Counted from the stretch's first letter, positions 1-11,846 are shown. The stretch: 64,000 bases of DNA from Oxytricha trifallax (GCA_000711775.1 ARYC01001385.1:1-64000); one strand, 5' to 3'. Translations and numbers: made by a program. Notes: generated by a model from the letters alone, not told the origin.

Positions 1-1056
1 AAAGCCAGATTAATCTCAAACGATTTGAATCATGAACCAAGCCACGTACCTTCTTCCTTCCCACGAAGATGCCCTGGATGTACTCGAGCGTGCACTCCTG
101 ATATGGTGGCAGGTAGAACTAGCCTAAACAACGATGATTTCAGCGAATCTTACCCTGAGTGAGCAGGATCGAGTAGATGTCCTGCTTGGACTTGCCCAGT
201 CTGGCCAGGTCTTGCGAAGGCACGGAGTGCACCACCTGGTTGTTGATCGTCTCAGTATTGATAATGGTCAGTCGAGTGGGGCGCTAGAGCTCCCAGCATC
301 ATCTTCATCGCCCTCCTCCTTATCATAAGAGAACTTGAACTCCTCCTCCTGGTATGGCGCGAAGCTGGACACGTCGCCACCTGATCTTTACACATTGGCT
401 TTCTTCTTCGAAGGATCAGTTCTGGCCTAAGCTCGACTGGCGTGTTGAGTGTTCGAGACAAGATACTTATCGACCTGGATGGCGTTCCTCATCTGCTGGA
501 TGGCGGCCTGGTGGAACTCTGCAGAATCCTCATTGCCAATCATGTTCGGGGAGTGGCCGCCATGGTCGTAGGTCTGCTCGCGACTCTCTTCCTCGACAGG
601 CTTCATTTGAGCATCAGTGCCCTGCCCTGCAAAGTTGGCTCTTGCGCCAGAGATCTAAATGCATGATGTTGAATATCAGAATAGATATAGTGGCATGATA
701 ACCCCACATGATAGAGGAGTGCTGACCATGAAGGGAGGAAGTGGTGATATGTATAGTAGAATACACCTAATTCAGGTTGAAGGAAATGAGTAGGAATTCA
801 TATGATCAATGGTTGATTAATTAGAATAGATTTGAGCTTACCTTGCCTCGCACCACGCCGAGATCCTTGATAGGGAAGCCATTCATAACCCCGCTGCCGA
901 AGCTGCTCTGGAAGAATGAGCCTACGTTGGGTTGCTGCTGGCCACCACCCATCCTGGCTGCGCCAGGGAGTGGGGGTGGGGGGCGTCCCTGATTTCTCCG
1001 TCTTCGATATCGCCAGTCTTGTCAGCTACCTCCTGTTACTTGGAATCGCTGTTCAT
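1..1056 (-). pseudogene. Left-arm partial copy of the duplicated gene, frameshifted
   Basis: This is the inverted copy of the gene at 1662-3456. Its ATG is at 1056-1054 and the same intron positions can be followed. It is cut by the window edge inside the intron matching 2670-2725. Relative to the intact copy there is a one-base deletion near 290-293 (GGG versus GGGG after the Asp-Ala codons), which shifts the frame. Other differences include a synonymous CAG/TAG pair and Val/Ala and Val/Leu changes. It is either a decaying duplicate or an intact copy with a homopolymer error; the sequence alone cannot decide. Confidence 0.7.
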
Positions 1057-2718
1057 TCTTATTAATTAATAGTGGTGATTAAGAATTCAACTGAAACATC
1101 CAAATTCAATTAGTGTAATATGAAATTAAAATACGTTAATAAATTTTAATACTAAATTTACAAATTCTCGATTCCGCAAATATATATAACATCCTGAATC
1201 AGAGTGGAATCGATCGATCTCAGCGCATACTATTCATCATAGATCATTCAACATATCAGAGTGTGCGTCACATACCCAATCATTCATATATCTCATTGGA
1301 TTTATATGAATAGTACTTATTCATCATTCTGGTTTTTGTCGAGAAATTGATTTTTTCAAAATCTATTTCAAAAATTCGACAAAACCCAGAATGATGAATA
1401 AGTACTATTTATATAAATCCAATGAGATATATGAATGATTGGGTATGTGACGCACACTCTGATATGTCGAATTATCGATGATGAATAGTATGCGCTGAGA
1501 TCGATCGATTCCACTCTGATTCAGGATTGTATATATATTTGCAGAATCGAGAATTTGTAAATTTAGTATTAAAATTTATTAACGTATTTTAATTTCATAT
1601 TACACTAATTGAATTTGGATGTTTCAGTTAAATTCTTAATCACCACTATTAATTAATAAGAATGAACAGCGATTCCAAGTAACAGGAGGTAGCTGACAAG
1701 ACTGGCGATATCGAAGACGGAGAAATCAGGGACGCCCCCCACCCCCACTCCCTGGCGCAGCCAGGGATGGGTGGTGGCCAGCAGCAACCCAACGCAGGCT
1801 CATTCTTCTAGAGCAGCTTCGGCAGCGGGGTCATGAATGGCTTCCCTATCAAGGATCTCGGCGTGGTGCGAGGCAAGGTAAGCTCAGCTCTATTCTAATT
1901 AATCAACCATTGATCATATGAATTCCTACTCATTTCCTTCAACCTGAATTGGGTGTATTCTACTATACATATCACCCCTTCCTCCCTTCATGGTCAGCAC
2001 TCCTCTATCATGTGGGGTTATCATGCCATATATCTATTCTGATATTCAACATCATGCATTTAGATCTCTGGCGCAAGAGCCAACTTTGCAGGGCAGGTCA
2101 CTGATGCTCAAATGAAGCCTGTCGAGGAAGAGAGTCGCGAGCAGACCTACGACCATGGCGGCCACTCCCCGAACATGATTGGCAATGAGGATTCTGCAGA
2201 GTTCCACCAGGCCGCCATCCAGCAGATGAGGAACGCCACCCAGGTCGATAAGTATCTTGTCTCGAACACTCAACACGCCAGTCGAGCTTAGGCCAGAACT
2301 GATCCTTCGAAGAAGAAAGCCAATGTGTAAAGATCAGGTGGCGACGTGTCCAGCTTCGCGCCATACCAGGAGGAGGAGTTCAAGTTCTCGTATGATAAGG
2401 AGGAGGGCGATGAAGATGATGCTGGGGAGCTCTAGCGCCCCACTCGACTGACAATTATCAACACTGAGACGATCAACAACCAGGTGGTGCACTCCGTGCC
2501 TTCGCAAGACATGGCCAGACTGGGCAAGTCCAAGCAGGACATCTACTCGATCCTGCTCACTCAGGGTAAGATTCGCTGAAATCATCGTTGTTTAGGCCAG
2601 TTCTACCTGCCACCCTATCAGGAGTGCACGCTCGAGTACATCCAGGGCATCTTCTTGGGAAGGAAGAAGGTACGTGGCTTGGTTCATGATTCAAATCGTT
2701 TGAGATTAATCTGGCTTT
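1..2718. repeat. Large near-perfect inverted repeat (palindrome)
   Basis: The first ~1.36 kb is the reverse complement of the next ~1.36 kb. The arms meet at about 1355-1360 with almost no spacer: the inner 1343-1375 is itself a small imperfect hairpin. The left arm runs off the window edge, so the true length is unknown. The arms are not identical. They differ by scattered substitutions (one turns CAG into TAG, both glutamine in this code) and by a one-base deletion in a GGGG run in the left arm. Both arms carry the 5' part of the same gene, so the two copies are divergently oriented. The divergence argues against a simple fold-back artefact, but collapsed read errors cannot be excluded. Confidence 0.93.
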
Positions 2719-3456
2719 GTAATAGGTGCTGCGCAACCAGGACGTGCGAATCATCCATGTGCCCAAGCTCAACGAGCTGTCCGTGGTGAACCTGCTTGAG
2801 GACGTGTTGAAGGACAGTGAGATCACCCAGTACCTGCCTGAGATCAAGGGCAAGCATTCAGTGAACAGGCAGTTCCTTTACAACGTAAGTGGATATTGAT
2901 AGCTTTGGGATATATTGGTAGTAATACTAAACAAACTTAGTCAATCTAAACCACCCGGGGATTAACTAATCCCTTAACTTATCACCAACCCCTGATATAG
3001 ATCATCAACACCGTGAAGCCTGACTTCTTCCCCCAGAACATCAAGGCCAGCTTGGAACACAGGAAGTCGCAGAAGGCCCTGGGCAAGAAGCAGTTCATCC
3101 AGTTGACTGCGCAGATGTTCGATGTACTGGAGAACGCAGTCACCTCCAACGTGAGCAACCGCGGCAGAGCCGTGAATCTCCTCAACAATGGCACCAAGAA
3201 GCGCAAGCGCCCTGAGAGATAGACGCTGCAGGCGAAGACCCCGAAGTTCCCCCTGTAAGCATTCACGTCGCGAGCAGATGAGTTGTCCCCTAGAGAAATG
3301 GTCAAAGCGAAGCGCAGATAACTGAACACCAATGATAACCCTACCCAGGCAAATGAAATGATGTTCATCAATCGCACACAAGCCTCATTTAGCAGCTCGT
3401 TGCTGAATAACACTAGAACCCAACCCCAAGGTTATCAGCAGCAGCAACAACAGTGA
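1662..3456 (+). CDS. Conserved-looking protein of unknown function, five exons
   Basis: The gene starts at ATG 1662 and ends at TGA 3454-3456. Exons: 1662-1877, 2064-2565, 2596-2669, 2726-2884 and 3001-3456. The introns are GT-AG with lengths of 186, 30, 56 and 116 nt, and all junctions keep frame. The product is about 468 aa with several in-frame TAA/TAG codons, as expected when both encode Gln. The N-terminus is low-complexity (Gly, Gln, Pro) and a Glu/Asp-rich acidic stretch lies in the middle. A folded-looking segment rich in hydrophobic residues covers exons 3-5. It is followed by a basic patch (KKRKRPER, a plausible nuclear localisation signal) and a Gln-rich tail. I do not recognise the family. 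The 5' half is duplicated in inverted orientation at 1-1056. Confidence 0.88.
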
Positions 3457-3860
3457 CTAACATGATTGACAACGCCCATATTTAAAGGGCCATTTTAATC
3501 AAACAAAGCAACTTCCCTTAAAACTAATTCTCCCTCACCAAATTCTCTCCAGTACCCTATATGCTTTCCCTAATTCACCCCAATTACCCCAATTCACTAA
3601 TTCACCATTATCTTTTTACTTTATTCCCCAACACCACTTAATTTGTTCAGTGATTACTCCTTTCAAATCCCATTCATGCAAAACCCCTGAATGTAATTTG
3701 GAAGTTGTAATATGTAATGAATTGGTAAATTAAAATCTTATCAAATTATTAAAATCTTGCATTCATTTACAAACAAAATTACGATGTAATATATAGCAAA
3801 GTGTGATAGTAGTCGATTATTTTATTTACTATAGTACAGGTAGTGATATTTAACGCAAAG

Positions 3861-4739
3861 TCAATACAAGAGTGATACGTCCAAGTTCTGTTTAAACTGC
3901 TATGGCATTTTCTAAAACATAGAAGACATCAAAGCATCTTGGGGAAGGATGCGATCTTTGGGATTAAAGCATAGCAACTGCTTAACGATCTTGAGGAGCT
4001 CGGTCTGGGGGTTCTCAATATCATCACCCAGACTTATTTCTTAGCAGTGTCTCATCATGTCAATCAATTGGTCCTTTGATGCAGGCAAGCGACCCTTCGA
4101 TGCCACCTGGTATAGAGTGATTCCAAGAGCCCACGAGTCCAGCTTTCTCGCATTGGCTGCAACAGTTATATCAACTTACTATATCTCAGGTGCTTGATAC
4201 CCATAAGTGCCCTCGCCATTGGTGTTCGCCATTCCCCAGTCGCATAGCTTAGGTACCCATCGATCATCCATGAGAATGTTTTCGGGCTTGATGTCGAGGT
4301 GAGCAATATTCATTTTATGAGCAAATGCCACTGCCTTAATTATACCATAGCTTATAAAAGCCACTTGCTTGGGGTTCAGCCCTTCCTTCATCACTTTGCG
4401 GAGTTCAAATGGATAATACTCGAGCACGAGAGCAACATAATCATTCAAGAAGTGCACTTCGTTGAGCAGTTTTACAACGAATCTTTACGAGGGGTCTTTA
4501 GTCCTGTTCAATATCTGAAGTTAGTTAAGTTCATTGTTCGGATTGGTTTGGCTAATAACTGGCACCTTCACTGCAACATGGATAGTATCCTTTTAAGGAT
4601 TGAATAGAACATTTCCAGGGAGACACTGGCACTTGTAAACTCTGCCATAAGAACCAGAGCCAATTAGAGATTCTACTTTCAAGTACTTCTTCTCCAAATT
4701 CCCACTTGTCAATTCGTCAATTTCCTTATATGCCAACAT
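3861..4739 (-). CDS. Protein kinase (Ser/Thr type), single exon
   Basis: The ORF has 292 codons from ATG 4739 to TGA 3861. TAA/TAG occur in frame and are read as Gln. It is essentially a bare kinase domain. The glycine loop GSGSYGRV is near residue 30, the ATP lysine is in AVKV, the catalytic loop reads HLDIKPEN (HLD instead of HRD), the metal motif is DWG instead of DFG, and APE follows the activation segment. Subdomain IX (DSWALGITLYQ) and the subdomain XI arginine are present, so it is probably active. HLD and DWG variants occur in ciliate kinases. The in-frame TGA just upstream of the ATG supports this start. However, the frame of the DOT1-like gene upstream runs 23 nt into this one, so a fused protein disrupted by an indel is possible. 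Confidence 0.85.
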
Positions 4740-6151
4740 TCAAGTCTTCCCCCAGCTCTCCGTTCATCTCGATTTCTTGATGGTGCAACTGTGTTATTTA
4801 ACCCAATAATTATTTGATAAGGCCTTCTCTTTTCAATGAAAAGTTGTAATTGTCAATAGTGCGTTGCAATAAATTCACCTGCTCCTTAGTAAGATTGACT
4901 AAGCTTTACTTGCTTATCAGCGCTATGTCTATATTATCAATGCTTATCTCATGCTTGATTTTGTATTATTACACCATCGACTTTTTGATATACTTATGTT
5001 GTGGATTTAGCTATGAAAGAGCATACTCAAGTCCTTGGTTGTATTTATTCTGATCGTTTGCTAAATTCTAGAAATGATTAATGCAACGCTGGAAATCACT
5101 CTGCTTCTCCCATTTTGATATAGATTGGTCCTCAGTTCTATTAAATTGGCAGTTATAATCATTTTCAAAGTCCTAATCATCCGAAGTGTCTGAGATTTGG
5201 CTTAATTCATTCTATTAATGGCCAACAATTTATCTTGGCCTGGAATTGTTCCATCGATTTTTTATATTGGGGTTTTTAATAATTATAACTGATTATGACG
5301 ATTGATAACTATTATACAGCTTTTTTTCCTCCTCTTCATCGTGCATTGAACCAGTTGTCCTCAATTGAGCCTTTACTTTGCTGTACACGTAGAAGTTAAA
5401 GCTCCCCTTACCACCTTGCATGCCTACTGATCGATGTTTTTGAAAGAACTCGAAATTCTGGAGACCGAGTTTACTAAAGTCGTTTTCGATGTTTAAGTCC
5501 AAGCCAGTGCTTCTACCCAAGGGGATTGATTGATGAGTTCACAATGCTTTGTCTGGTGCTCATACTCATGACTGTATCAAACACGTAAACATGAGTTAAT
5601 TTCATTTAAGTTGGCGTTATCAGGGATTGCATTATTTCAATATCATAACAATAGAATTCGATTTGATCCAGAGCATTTACTATATGCTTGAAGTTACTAT
5701 ACGCGATTTTATAACTCCTCAGCTTTTCTACACAAAAATCAACTCTATTTGAAACGATTTCAATGCCAACACTTCTGCACTAATGCAAGAGTGCCACCTG
5801 AAAATTAACCTGCCCAAAACCTGAGCCCAAATCCAGAAATATCGAATCTTTTGAGAACCCCAACTTGAAGAATGAGGACATAACTTTCTCAACGCCGCCT
5901 TGAGTGATTTCCCCATAACCAATTTGTGCTTTGCTCTGTCTTAACTGTACTCCCAACTCAAGATTGTAGTGGGCTCTGGTGACATGCCTGTGTTTTAGCT
6001 AGTTCTATTAGTCTTTAGGCTTGACTTAATGGATATTCCCCCATTAGTAGGCTGAGTCCTTCTTGATATTCAACAGCATGCAATTGGGAGCTTCTTTCAA
6101 GTCCTTTTCTTTCACTGAGGAATCGATCTCATTGATTCTATCTCCTGCCAT
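4717..6151 (-). CDS. DOT1-like histone-lysine methyltransferase with Q/N-rich tail
   Basis: From ATG 6151 the frame encodes a basic N-terminus and then a class I SAM-dependent methyltransferase core. The motif DLGSGFGQVNFQVA, followed by the GIEI acidic loop, matches the DOT1 family, which methylates histone H3 K79 on nucleosomes. Near 5521-5530, in a CCCC run, the frame must shift by one base to continue into the rest of the DOT1 fold (NFEFFQKHR, then GKGSFNFYVYSK). The shifted frame continues through an Asn/Gln-rich region and a possible coiled coil to TGA at 4717. A conventional DOT1 domain ends well before this tail. The start overlaps the end of the upstream zinc-finger frame. Whether the frameshift is real or a sequencing error is unresolved. 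Confidence 0.75.
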
Positions 6152-7344
6152 TGACTACTCCTCCTATGAGTAGACTCTATTGAACGATTGTTGGACTTCT
6201 ATTAGTTTTATTCAAGGTGGGCAACAGACGGGGTTTCGGTAATCACAAGACGCTTAAGTGATTCTGTGAAAAATTGCGAATTCAAGCTGTAATTTTATTC
6301 TGATTGCGGAATTGCAGGTTATTTTTGGAAAAGCAGTTGCTGGTTGAAAAGAGATCCAGAAGAATAAACATCCATTTATGGCACAACATCCTGAGAGTGA
6401 TTGATGTTCAATACGTTGCTAGTCATGGATGCTTATGGCTAAAGTGCAGTAAATAAAGCCATTGCAGGATTGGGTTTGAAGAGATCAGAAACTCCTGGAT
6501 TAATTCTAGTGAAAAAGTCTAACTTGCTCTGAAACTTTGGCTTTATGCAAACTGGCTGAAACACATTTTGACTGGAAATTTTGCTTTGTAATTGCTGACT
6601 AACCTCTGCAGGAGATAATTATCTTGGTATCTCGTATTATATTGGGCGGAACTCTTCCAGGTTAGTATTAATGAGCAATGGATGACTTTGGTGTGAAGGT
6701 AAGGGGTTTCCCATCATTGGGTCATCATCGATAGATTGATCTGGGATTAATGCACTTGATTTGATCATCTCCTTTGGTGAATGTTCCACAACGTCAACAT
6801 CATTCATGATTTCTTGCTTACCTGGGGGTAGCTCCTCTTGAGATTATTCGGTAATAGTTTCATCCATGTCGATTTGATCCTGTTCGTGGAATTCCTATAC
6901 AGGGGTTGTGGGTATGATTTGTACTTCCTTTTCCTCTTCCTCCTCAACATTTTCGACATTATCAATCATTTTGGCATCTAAACAATCAATGAAAAGAATC
7001 AGGTATTACCTTTAGCTTGAGATCGCTTAGTAACATGGGTTTAGAATTAGAGACCTTTTGTTCCTTAGCTTTGGCAATAGCTTTGGTCTTTGGGAGTACC
7101 AATTACTGCGGACACTTGTGCTTTCTCAAGCTGTCCTTAGAGATTGACTTATGGCCGCATTCGTCACAAGAGTGCGTCTTATGCTTCATTTTAAACTCTT
7201 TCCAATTAGTTTAGTGGTCCCTTTAAATGTGATCATAGTAAGTAGAAGTAGCATTAAATATAGTAGGAACTTTGCATTCATTGGGGAAGAAGGGACATTA
7301 CTTGCTGATTTTCTTTCTCTAATTTTTTGGGGCAGTAGACTCAT
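6112..7344 (-). CDS. Zinc-finger protein with acidic and Gln-rich C-terminal half
   Basis: The proposed start is ATG 7344. A 32-nt GT-AG intron at 7270-7301 joins it to a Lys-rich segment with a finger-like motif, CDECGHKS followed by LRKHKC (C2HC-type spacing). A second likely intron at 6978-7009 has good splice signals, but the frames on either side differ by one base, so a base may be missing near the AAAA run at ~6972. The remainder is acidic (EEEEEKE) and then Gln/Ser/Pro-rich, with many TAA/TAG codons, ending at TGA 6112-6114. The end overlaps the DOT1-like ATG by about 40 nt. A weak 44-nt GT-AG segment there would fuse the two frames. It is probably a nuclear, DNA- or RNA-binding protein. 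Confidence 0.6.
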
Positions 7345-7833
7345 TTTAGCGATTTCAATGTGTGCTTGTTAAATTGAAAAATTAATTACAATTACAATGC
7401 CGCTCTGGGGGTTTAAAGGAGCGGCGTCAAATGGAATTGCAACTGTGACAATTTTATAATGGGGCAGCTAACCAGTTGAGTTTGGTAGCTGGCGACTGTT
7501 ATTACATGTGTCATTTAGTTAGACAGCTTGAATATACTCGAGAGAATTGCAATTGCAGATTTAAATGCTAATGAAACATTTCCAGACAAGAGTTTAATTA
7601 ATTAATGGCAATATTAATATAAGGAAGCTAAGACAAATACAATAAGGTAAGCAATCGCTATTGCTTAAAGCAAAGCGGTATAGCATTAAGTGTATTATGA
7701 TAGAATGCTTAAGTAATAAGAAGCAGTGATTAGTGAATGGATTAGGGTAAATGAATTTTTATGTTTTGATTATTTTTCAAGTGGGGGTTTAAGATTTGGC
7801 ATATCTAGTACTCAGGACTCAGGCAACTTGTTC

Positions 7834-9682
7834 TCAAAAATGAAGCTTGTGGATTCTGCAGCTGCAATCGTAAACCCAGAGTTCCTTGGAGTGGAGTTTG
7901 ACATAGTAGGTGGTTGTGGGTTTGCACTTATTGCCACCACTCAAATTGGGGAGGTTGAGAGCCTTCTTTGCCTTGTCCAATTGCTTTTAAAGTCTGGGCT
8001 TCAACTTGGGCTGTGCTATAACTGAATCTTCAATGTCGGGGTACACCTTCCTTTCTAGCTTCTCAGCATCATTACCCTTGAGTACTATGGCCTTGGGGTC
8101 CAGCAAAACCCATATCTGATCCTCCAGCTCCCTTGCTACAGCAAGAAGTCTTGATGTTTTGGTGCATTTATAACCCACACTCCTCATGGATTTGTTCTCC
8201 TTCAACCATTTATCGAGTAAGATATTCAGGCACATGAATCTCGAAGTTTGGGGTATGCAAGGAATGTCAACGAAGAAGTTGACCAGCGATTGAAGTATCA
8301 TGGCAATTCGCACCCCCTGAGTTGTCAATGCTCGTGCTGAATTAATAGCCTGTCTCGAAGGATTGCATAAAGTTTTCGCCTTGCGATTGCGCTTGAACTT
8401 GCCAGGCTTCCAAACAATAGAGGTGTTGCACTCGACGACTGGGAACTTGTCAACTTTCAAGAATTCAAACACGTCAACTTGGATATCACTTAGAACTTTG
8501 AAATATGAAAGCTAATCGCTCACATCGCAATTATATTCGTCGATAAAGGAATGGAATAGCTTACTGAAGCTCTTACGGAGCTGGCCATTTAAATAGCTTT
8601 GGAACACTGTGGCTTTCAAGGGTTGAAAATCTTTAAGTATTTTTTTTTTGTTTTTCTTCTCAGGCATTTTCTCTATAGTCCTTGGTGAGAGATAGAATAA
8701 TTCTTACCAGTGGCGACCTCGCCATAACGCTTATTTAGTAATGAGAGGTAAGCTGTGTTATAGACCATGTTTCTTAGCTCAAGCAGCTGCTCTGGTTGCA
8801 GCATCAATATGATGTTAAGCTTACGTTCAATCAAGCCGTCGGCAGTGTCTTCCAAAATAGCAACTGCCTTCATTATGCTCACCTACATATGGATTTAAAA
8901 TCAATGTCTTACTGATTTGTCTGGAATCTCTAGCAAGGTAAATGGGAGGAGAGATTGTGAAAGGTTCCAGTGATCCATTAGCATGAGATCGAATTTCATT
9001 AACTTGACTGGGCTCAGGATAGTTGAAGAAATCATAGGCAGTGTCGATAGTAGAGCCAGTCATCACTTGGGGTTGTTTGGATTCCTCAAGTTGATTTTCC
9101 TTGACTCCCAATAGTTGAAGGCCAGCTTAAGTATTCATAAATGAAGATGGGGCAAAATTAGGAATAGCAGTGTCAATCACGACTTCTTCAGCGTCAGAAT
9201 CTTCTATGATTAAGGGCTTGTGCATGCGTTGATGGTGTCTGCTCATTGTGCGTTTAAACATCCATTTGCCACAAACTTGGCAAGGAAGTTGGTCGAACTG
9301 GCTCTACGATTTTGCATATCTAAAGTTAATAAATAAGAAGGGGAATTCTTACTTTGAAAGTGGGCCGCTGCTCTGGTTGCTGGCTTGCTTCAACTGATAC
9401 CTTAACATTTAAATTAATATTATAGGGAGATAGTTGACAGAGATTCATAACTGCTGAGAAGCAGTCTTTACTGTAGTGGAAATTTTCCGTCTAAATAGAA
9501 ATTGGTAAAGTATATAAAGAGTTTTGGGGTTTAAGAGCAATATATATATATTATTAACTTACCAGAGCCATGAATAATGTAAGTCCAACCATTAATTTAC
9601 ACCTATTGCTGGGTAGATGCCGCAACCCATCATCATTGCGGCTGGCCATTGACGATTTTTGCCATGATTGCCCAATATTCAT
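7834..9682 (-). CDS. C2H2 zinc-finger protein, multi-exon
   Basis: It reads from ATG 9682 (upstream extension not excluded) to TGA 7834-7836. The introns at 9491-9562 (72 nt), 9304-9352 (49 nt) and 8673-8707 (35 nt) are GT-AG and keep frame. A fourth is needed near 8873-8921 but its borders are ambiguous. One classical finger is clear: CQVCGKWMFKRTMSRHHQRMH, with C-x2-C-x12-H-x3-H spacing. It sits after exon 2 and is followed by an acidic linker and a long basic region (residues from about 9111 down to 7987) with no family I can name. Gln codons are often TAA/TAG. A zinc finger on a basic protein suggests a transcription or chromatin role; this is inference. Confidence 0.78.
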
Positions 9683-9908
9683 CGGATTGCTGGAGTAGTC
9701 AGCGAATTGAGTGGAAATTTTGTGATCTGGAACTTAGTTATAAAAATTGAATTCAGATTTTAGATTTTAACTATAAATTATTAAACATACCCCTCTTATC
9801 TACTCATAAACCTCATTATACCCCCAACCTCTCACATTACTCCCTCTAATCACTCATCTATCTATTTAATTATCTCAAATTCATTCAATCTCAATCAATC
9901 AACTATCA

Positions 9909-9946
9909 GGGGTTTGGGGTTTGGGAGTTTTGTTGGCTTTGCCAAC
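9909..9946 (+). repeat. Telomere-like G4T3 motif followed by a hairpin
   Basis: GGGGTTTGGGGTTTGGG occupies 9909-9925. Seven bases later comes GTTGGCTTTGCCAAC, a 6-bp stem with a 3-nt loop. Hypotrich telomeres are G4T4, so this is only similar. It may mark an old element end or chromosome-breakage signal, or be chance. Confidence 0.4.
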
Positions 9947-11321
9947 CATATTTTTGAACCCCCTCAGATCGGTAGGTCGGTGGCCCCAATTTCTGATCTG
10001 AGGCACTTTTCAGGGACCTCCTCATTTCCCCTGGATGCACCATGAGGTCCAACCTTGAGTCTCAGATCGACCCCAAACCACTCCCAGTCGTCTAGAAATC
10101 CAAGCCTCACTACAGAAACATAAAAAAAGTTGGTTTTAGAGTTGAGGAACCGCGGATTTAGAGGGGGGGTCGAATTATTTTCAATTCCAAGTTTGAAAGT
10201 GCCTATGCTATCTCTAACGGATTATAGAGTATGACTTATATGATTTTACAAAAATTATTTTCCAATCTCCTCCCCATCCCACCACCCCAACCCAAACATC
10301 GCTAATACACTCTAGATCGACGAGATAGAAGGAAAGAAGCCGATTAGTGGTGGGAGTGGCTATATCCCATCTTGAAATGTCAGGGAGGTCCTAACGGCCA
10401 TTTTGACCTTGAAATTTTCAAAAAAGTGCCTCCTCCTCACCCCTTAAGTCCAGCCCAGCTCATGCACATGTGATATCTATGATAGCTAATTGATCATAAG
10501 CATTGATACTAGTGTTTATTACTAATAACATGCAGTTTAAGGGAAGATTGAGCAATAGGGGATGTGATAGACTTCAAATACCAGGCAAATGGGATCTTAT
10601 TTGGACTTATTTGGCTTTAAGACCTAGATTATGGAACTTTTCCGGAACAGCACTTTGGCTTGGCTAACTTTATGACCCCTCCACCTGAATTTCGGAAATT
10701 TTGTTAGGATAACTAGGTATTGGTGCTTTTGATAAGAAAATAACATTAGGATATGGTAGAGATGATAGGGTTAGCCTAGAGGGCAGTAGACCAGCCCAAA
10801 AGTCAGGCTATGGATTAGAATTTAAGGTTAAAGTGAAGAATATTACTTAAAATTAATGCTATAACTATTCAAACATGCCTCGCTGAGGCTCGATTGCTTT
10901 CAAGCAACCCTTCCCCAGTGCAATAAACACCAGAGATTGGCTGCCCTGGCCATAGGACCCCTAGACAGATAAATATGGTTGTCAGAGTCAGGTCATAGCC
11001 ACACACAAACCCTAAAGACTTAAAAATATGAAGTAAACAAACAACTAAAACACTGTGAGCCAGGTATTAACCCAGCCACCACTTAGCTTGGGCAACGAAG
11101 ACAAGAAGTAAAACAAACAACCAACAAAAAACTAGAAGTAAAGGTGACCTGCTGAGACGAGTTCTCAACCGCTGTTGACCTATAGTAGTAGTTAAGAATG
11201 TGAATATCACTTACCAATACCAGAGTACACTCTCAAGTAACAGTGTAGAGTTAAGTAAGAAAGCTGAGCTCAGACCAGCTCTAAGTTTTAGAAAAGTAAA
11301 GTAAGTACAAGTTCTAGCAAC

Positions 11322-11426
11322 AGCTCTGTAAAGCCCTCGGCGAGGATACAGCCTGAGAGGTCTTACGCCACTTCGGCCTTCAGGGTATGTACCCCAGCCC
11401 TTGAAGTGAGAGTCTCTTACAGAGCT
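11322..11426 (+). ncRNA. Possible structured RNA or multi-hairpin DNA element
   Basis: A perfect 10-bp stem, AGCTCTGTAA (11322-11331) with TTACAGAGCT (11417-11426), closes a ~105-nt GC-richer domain. Inside, CCTC/GAGG (around 11335-11345) and CTTCAGGG/CCCTTGAAG (around 11380-11410) can form further stems, giving a multi-branched shape. No known RNA family is recognised and the strand is a guess. Confidence 0.35.
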
Positions 11427-11846
11427 TAGGATTGCTGGGTTTTTAAGTCAAGTTTACTTGAAGTCAAAGTTTTGTAAAGTCAAAGTCAAAATTTCTTTAA
11501 GTTGAGCTAAAAATATAAAAGTTGCTCAAGAAGCTAAATAGCAAACTAAAACTACTTAGTAACTTAAACTAAACCTAAATAGCTTAAGTTGGAGCTAGCA
11601 GCAGCTAGATTTAAGAACTCTAATCACCATCGGTTCCTCCAACTTTCTAAAAAATAATTATAGAGGCTTAGCCTCCGAAAATTCGCGAAAATTCCGAATA
11701 TTTGCTGAATAATTTTACTAAAGTAAAGTTGGAATTAATTATTGTTATAATAATTAAAATTTTTGGTTTGAGATGATTAGTTGATTATTAGTGTGGTGGC
11801 CACCATAGTCTTTATATTTATTTCTCAACTTTTTAGATTCAAGCAG

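Larger units (their letters stand above)
9683..11790. other. Intergenic, mostly non-coding, with scattered short repeats
   Basis: I find no convincing gene here on either strand. The stretch contains a G4T3 motif (9909-9925), a perfect 6-bp-stem hairpin GTTGGCTTTGCCAAC (9932-9946), short inverted repeats between about 9990 and 10440 (GAGGCACTTTT against AAAAAGTGCCTC) and repeated AAGTAAA/AAGTCAAAG words around 11,000-11,500. A structured domain lies at 11322-11426 (listed separately). Confidence 0.5.

Noticed and set aside
134..698. Standard-code plus-strand frames in the left palindrome arm
   Set aside because: They are antisense shadows of the minus-strand duplicated gene copy.
2974..3413. 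Minus-strand frames of 135-143 codons opposite the last exon of the duplicated gene
   Set aside because: The plus-strand exon has in-frame junctions, coding composition and a proper TGA end. The minus frames are shadows created by the GC-rich exon.
7017..7372. Plus-strand hydrophobic frames suggesting membrane proteins
   Set aside because: They are antisense to the zinc-finger gene, whose Cys/His motif and Lys-rich composition are on the minus strand.
10860..11000. Possible tRNA around the GCCTCGCTGAGGC hairpin
   Set aside because: There is no acceptor stem pairing or T-loop signature at the right spacing.
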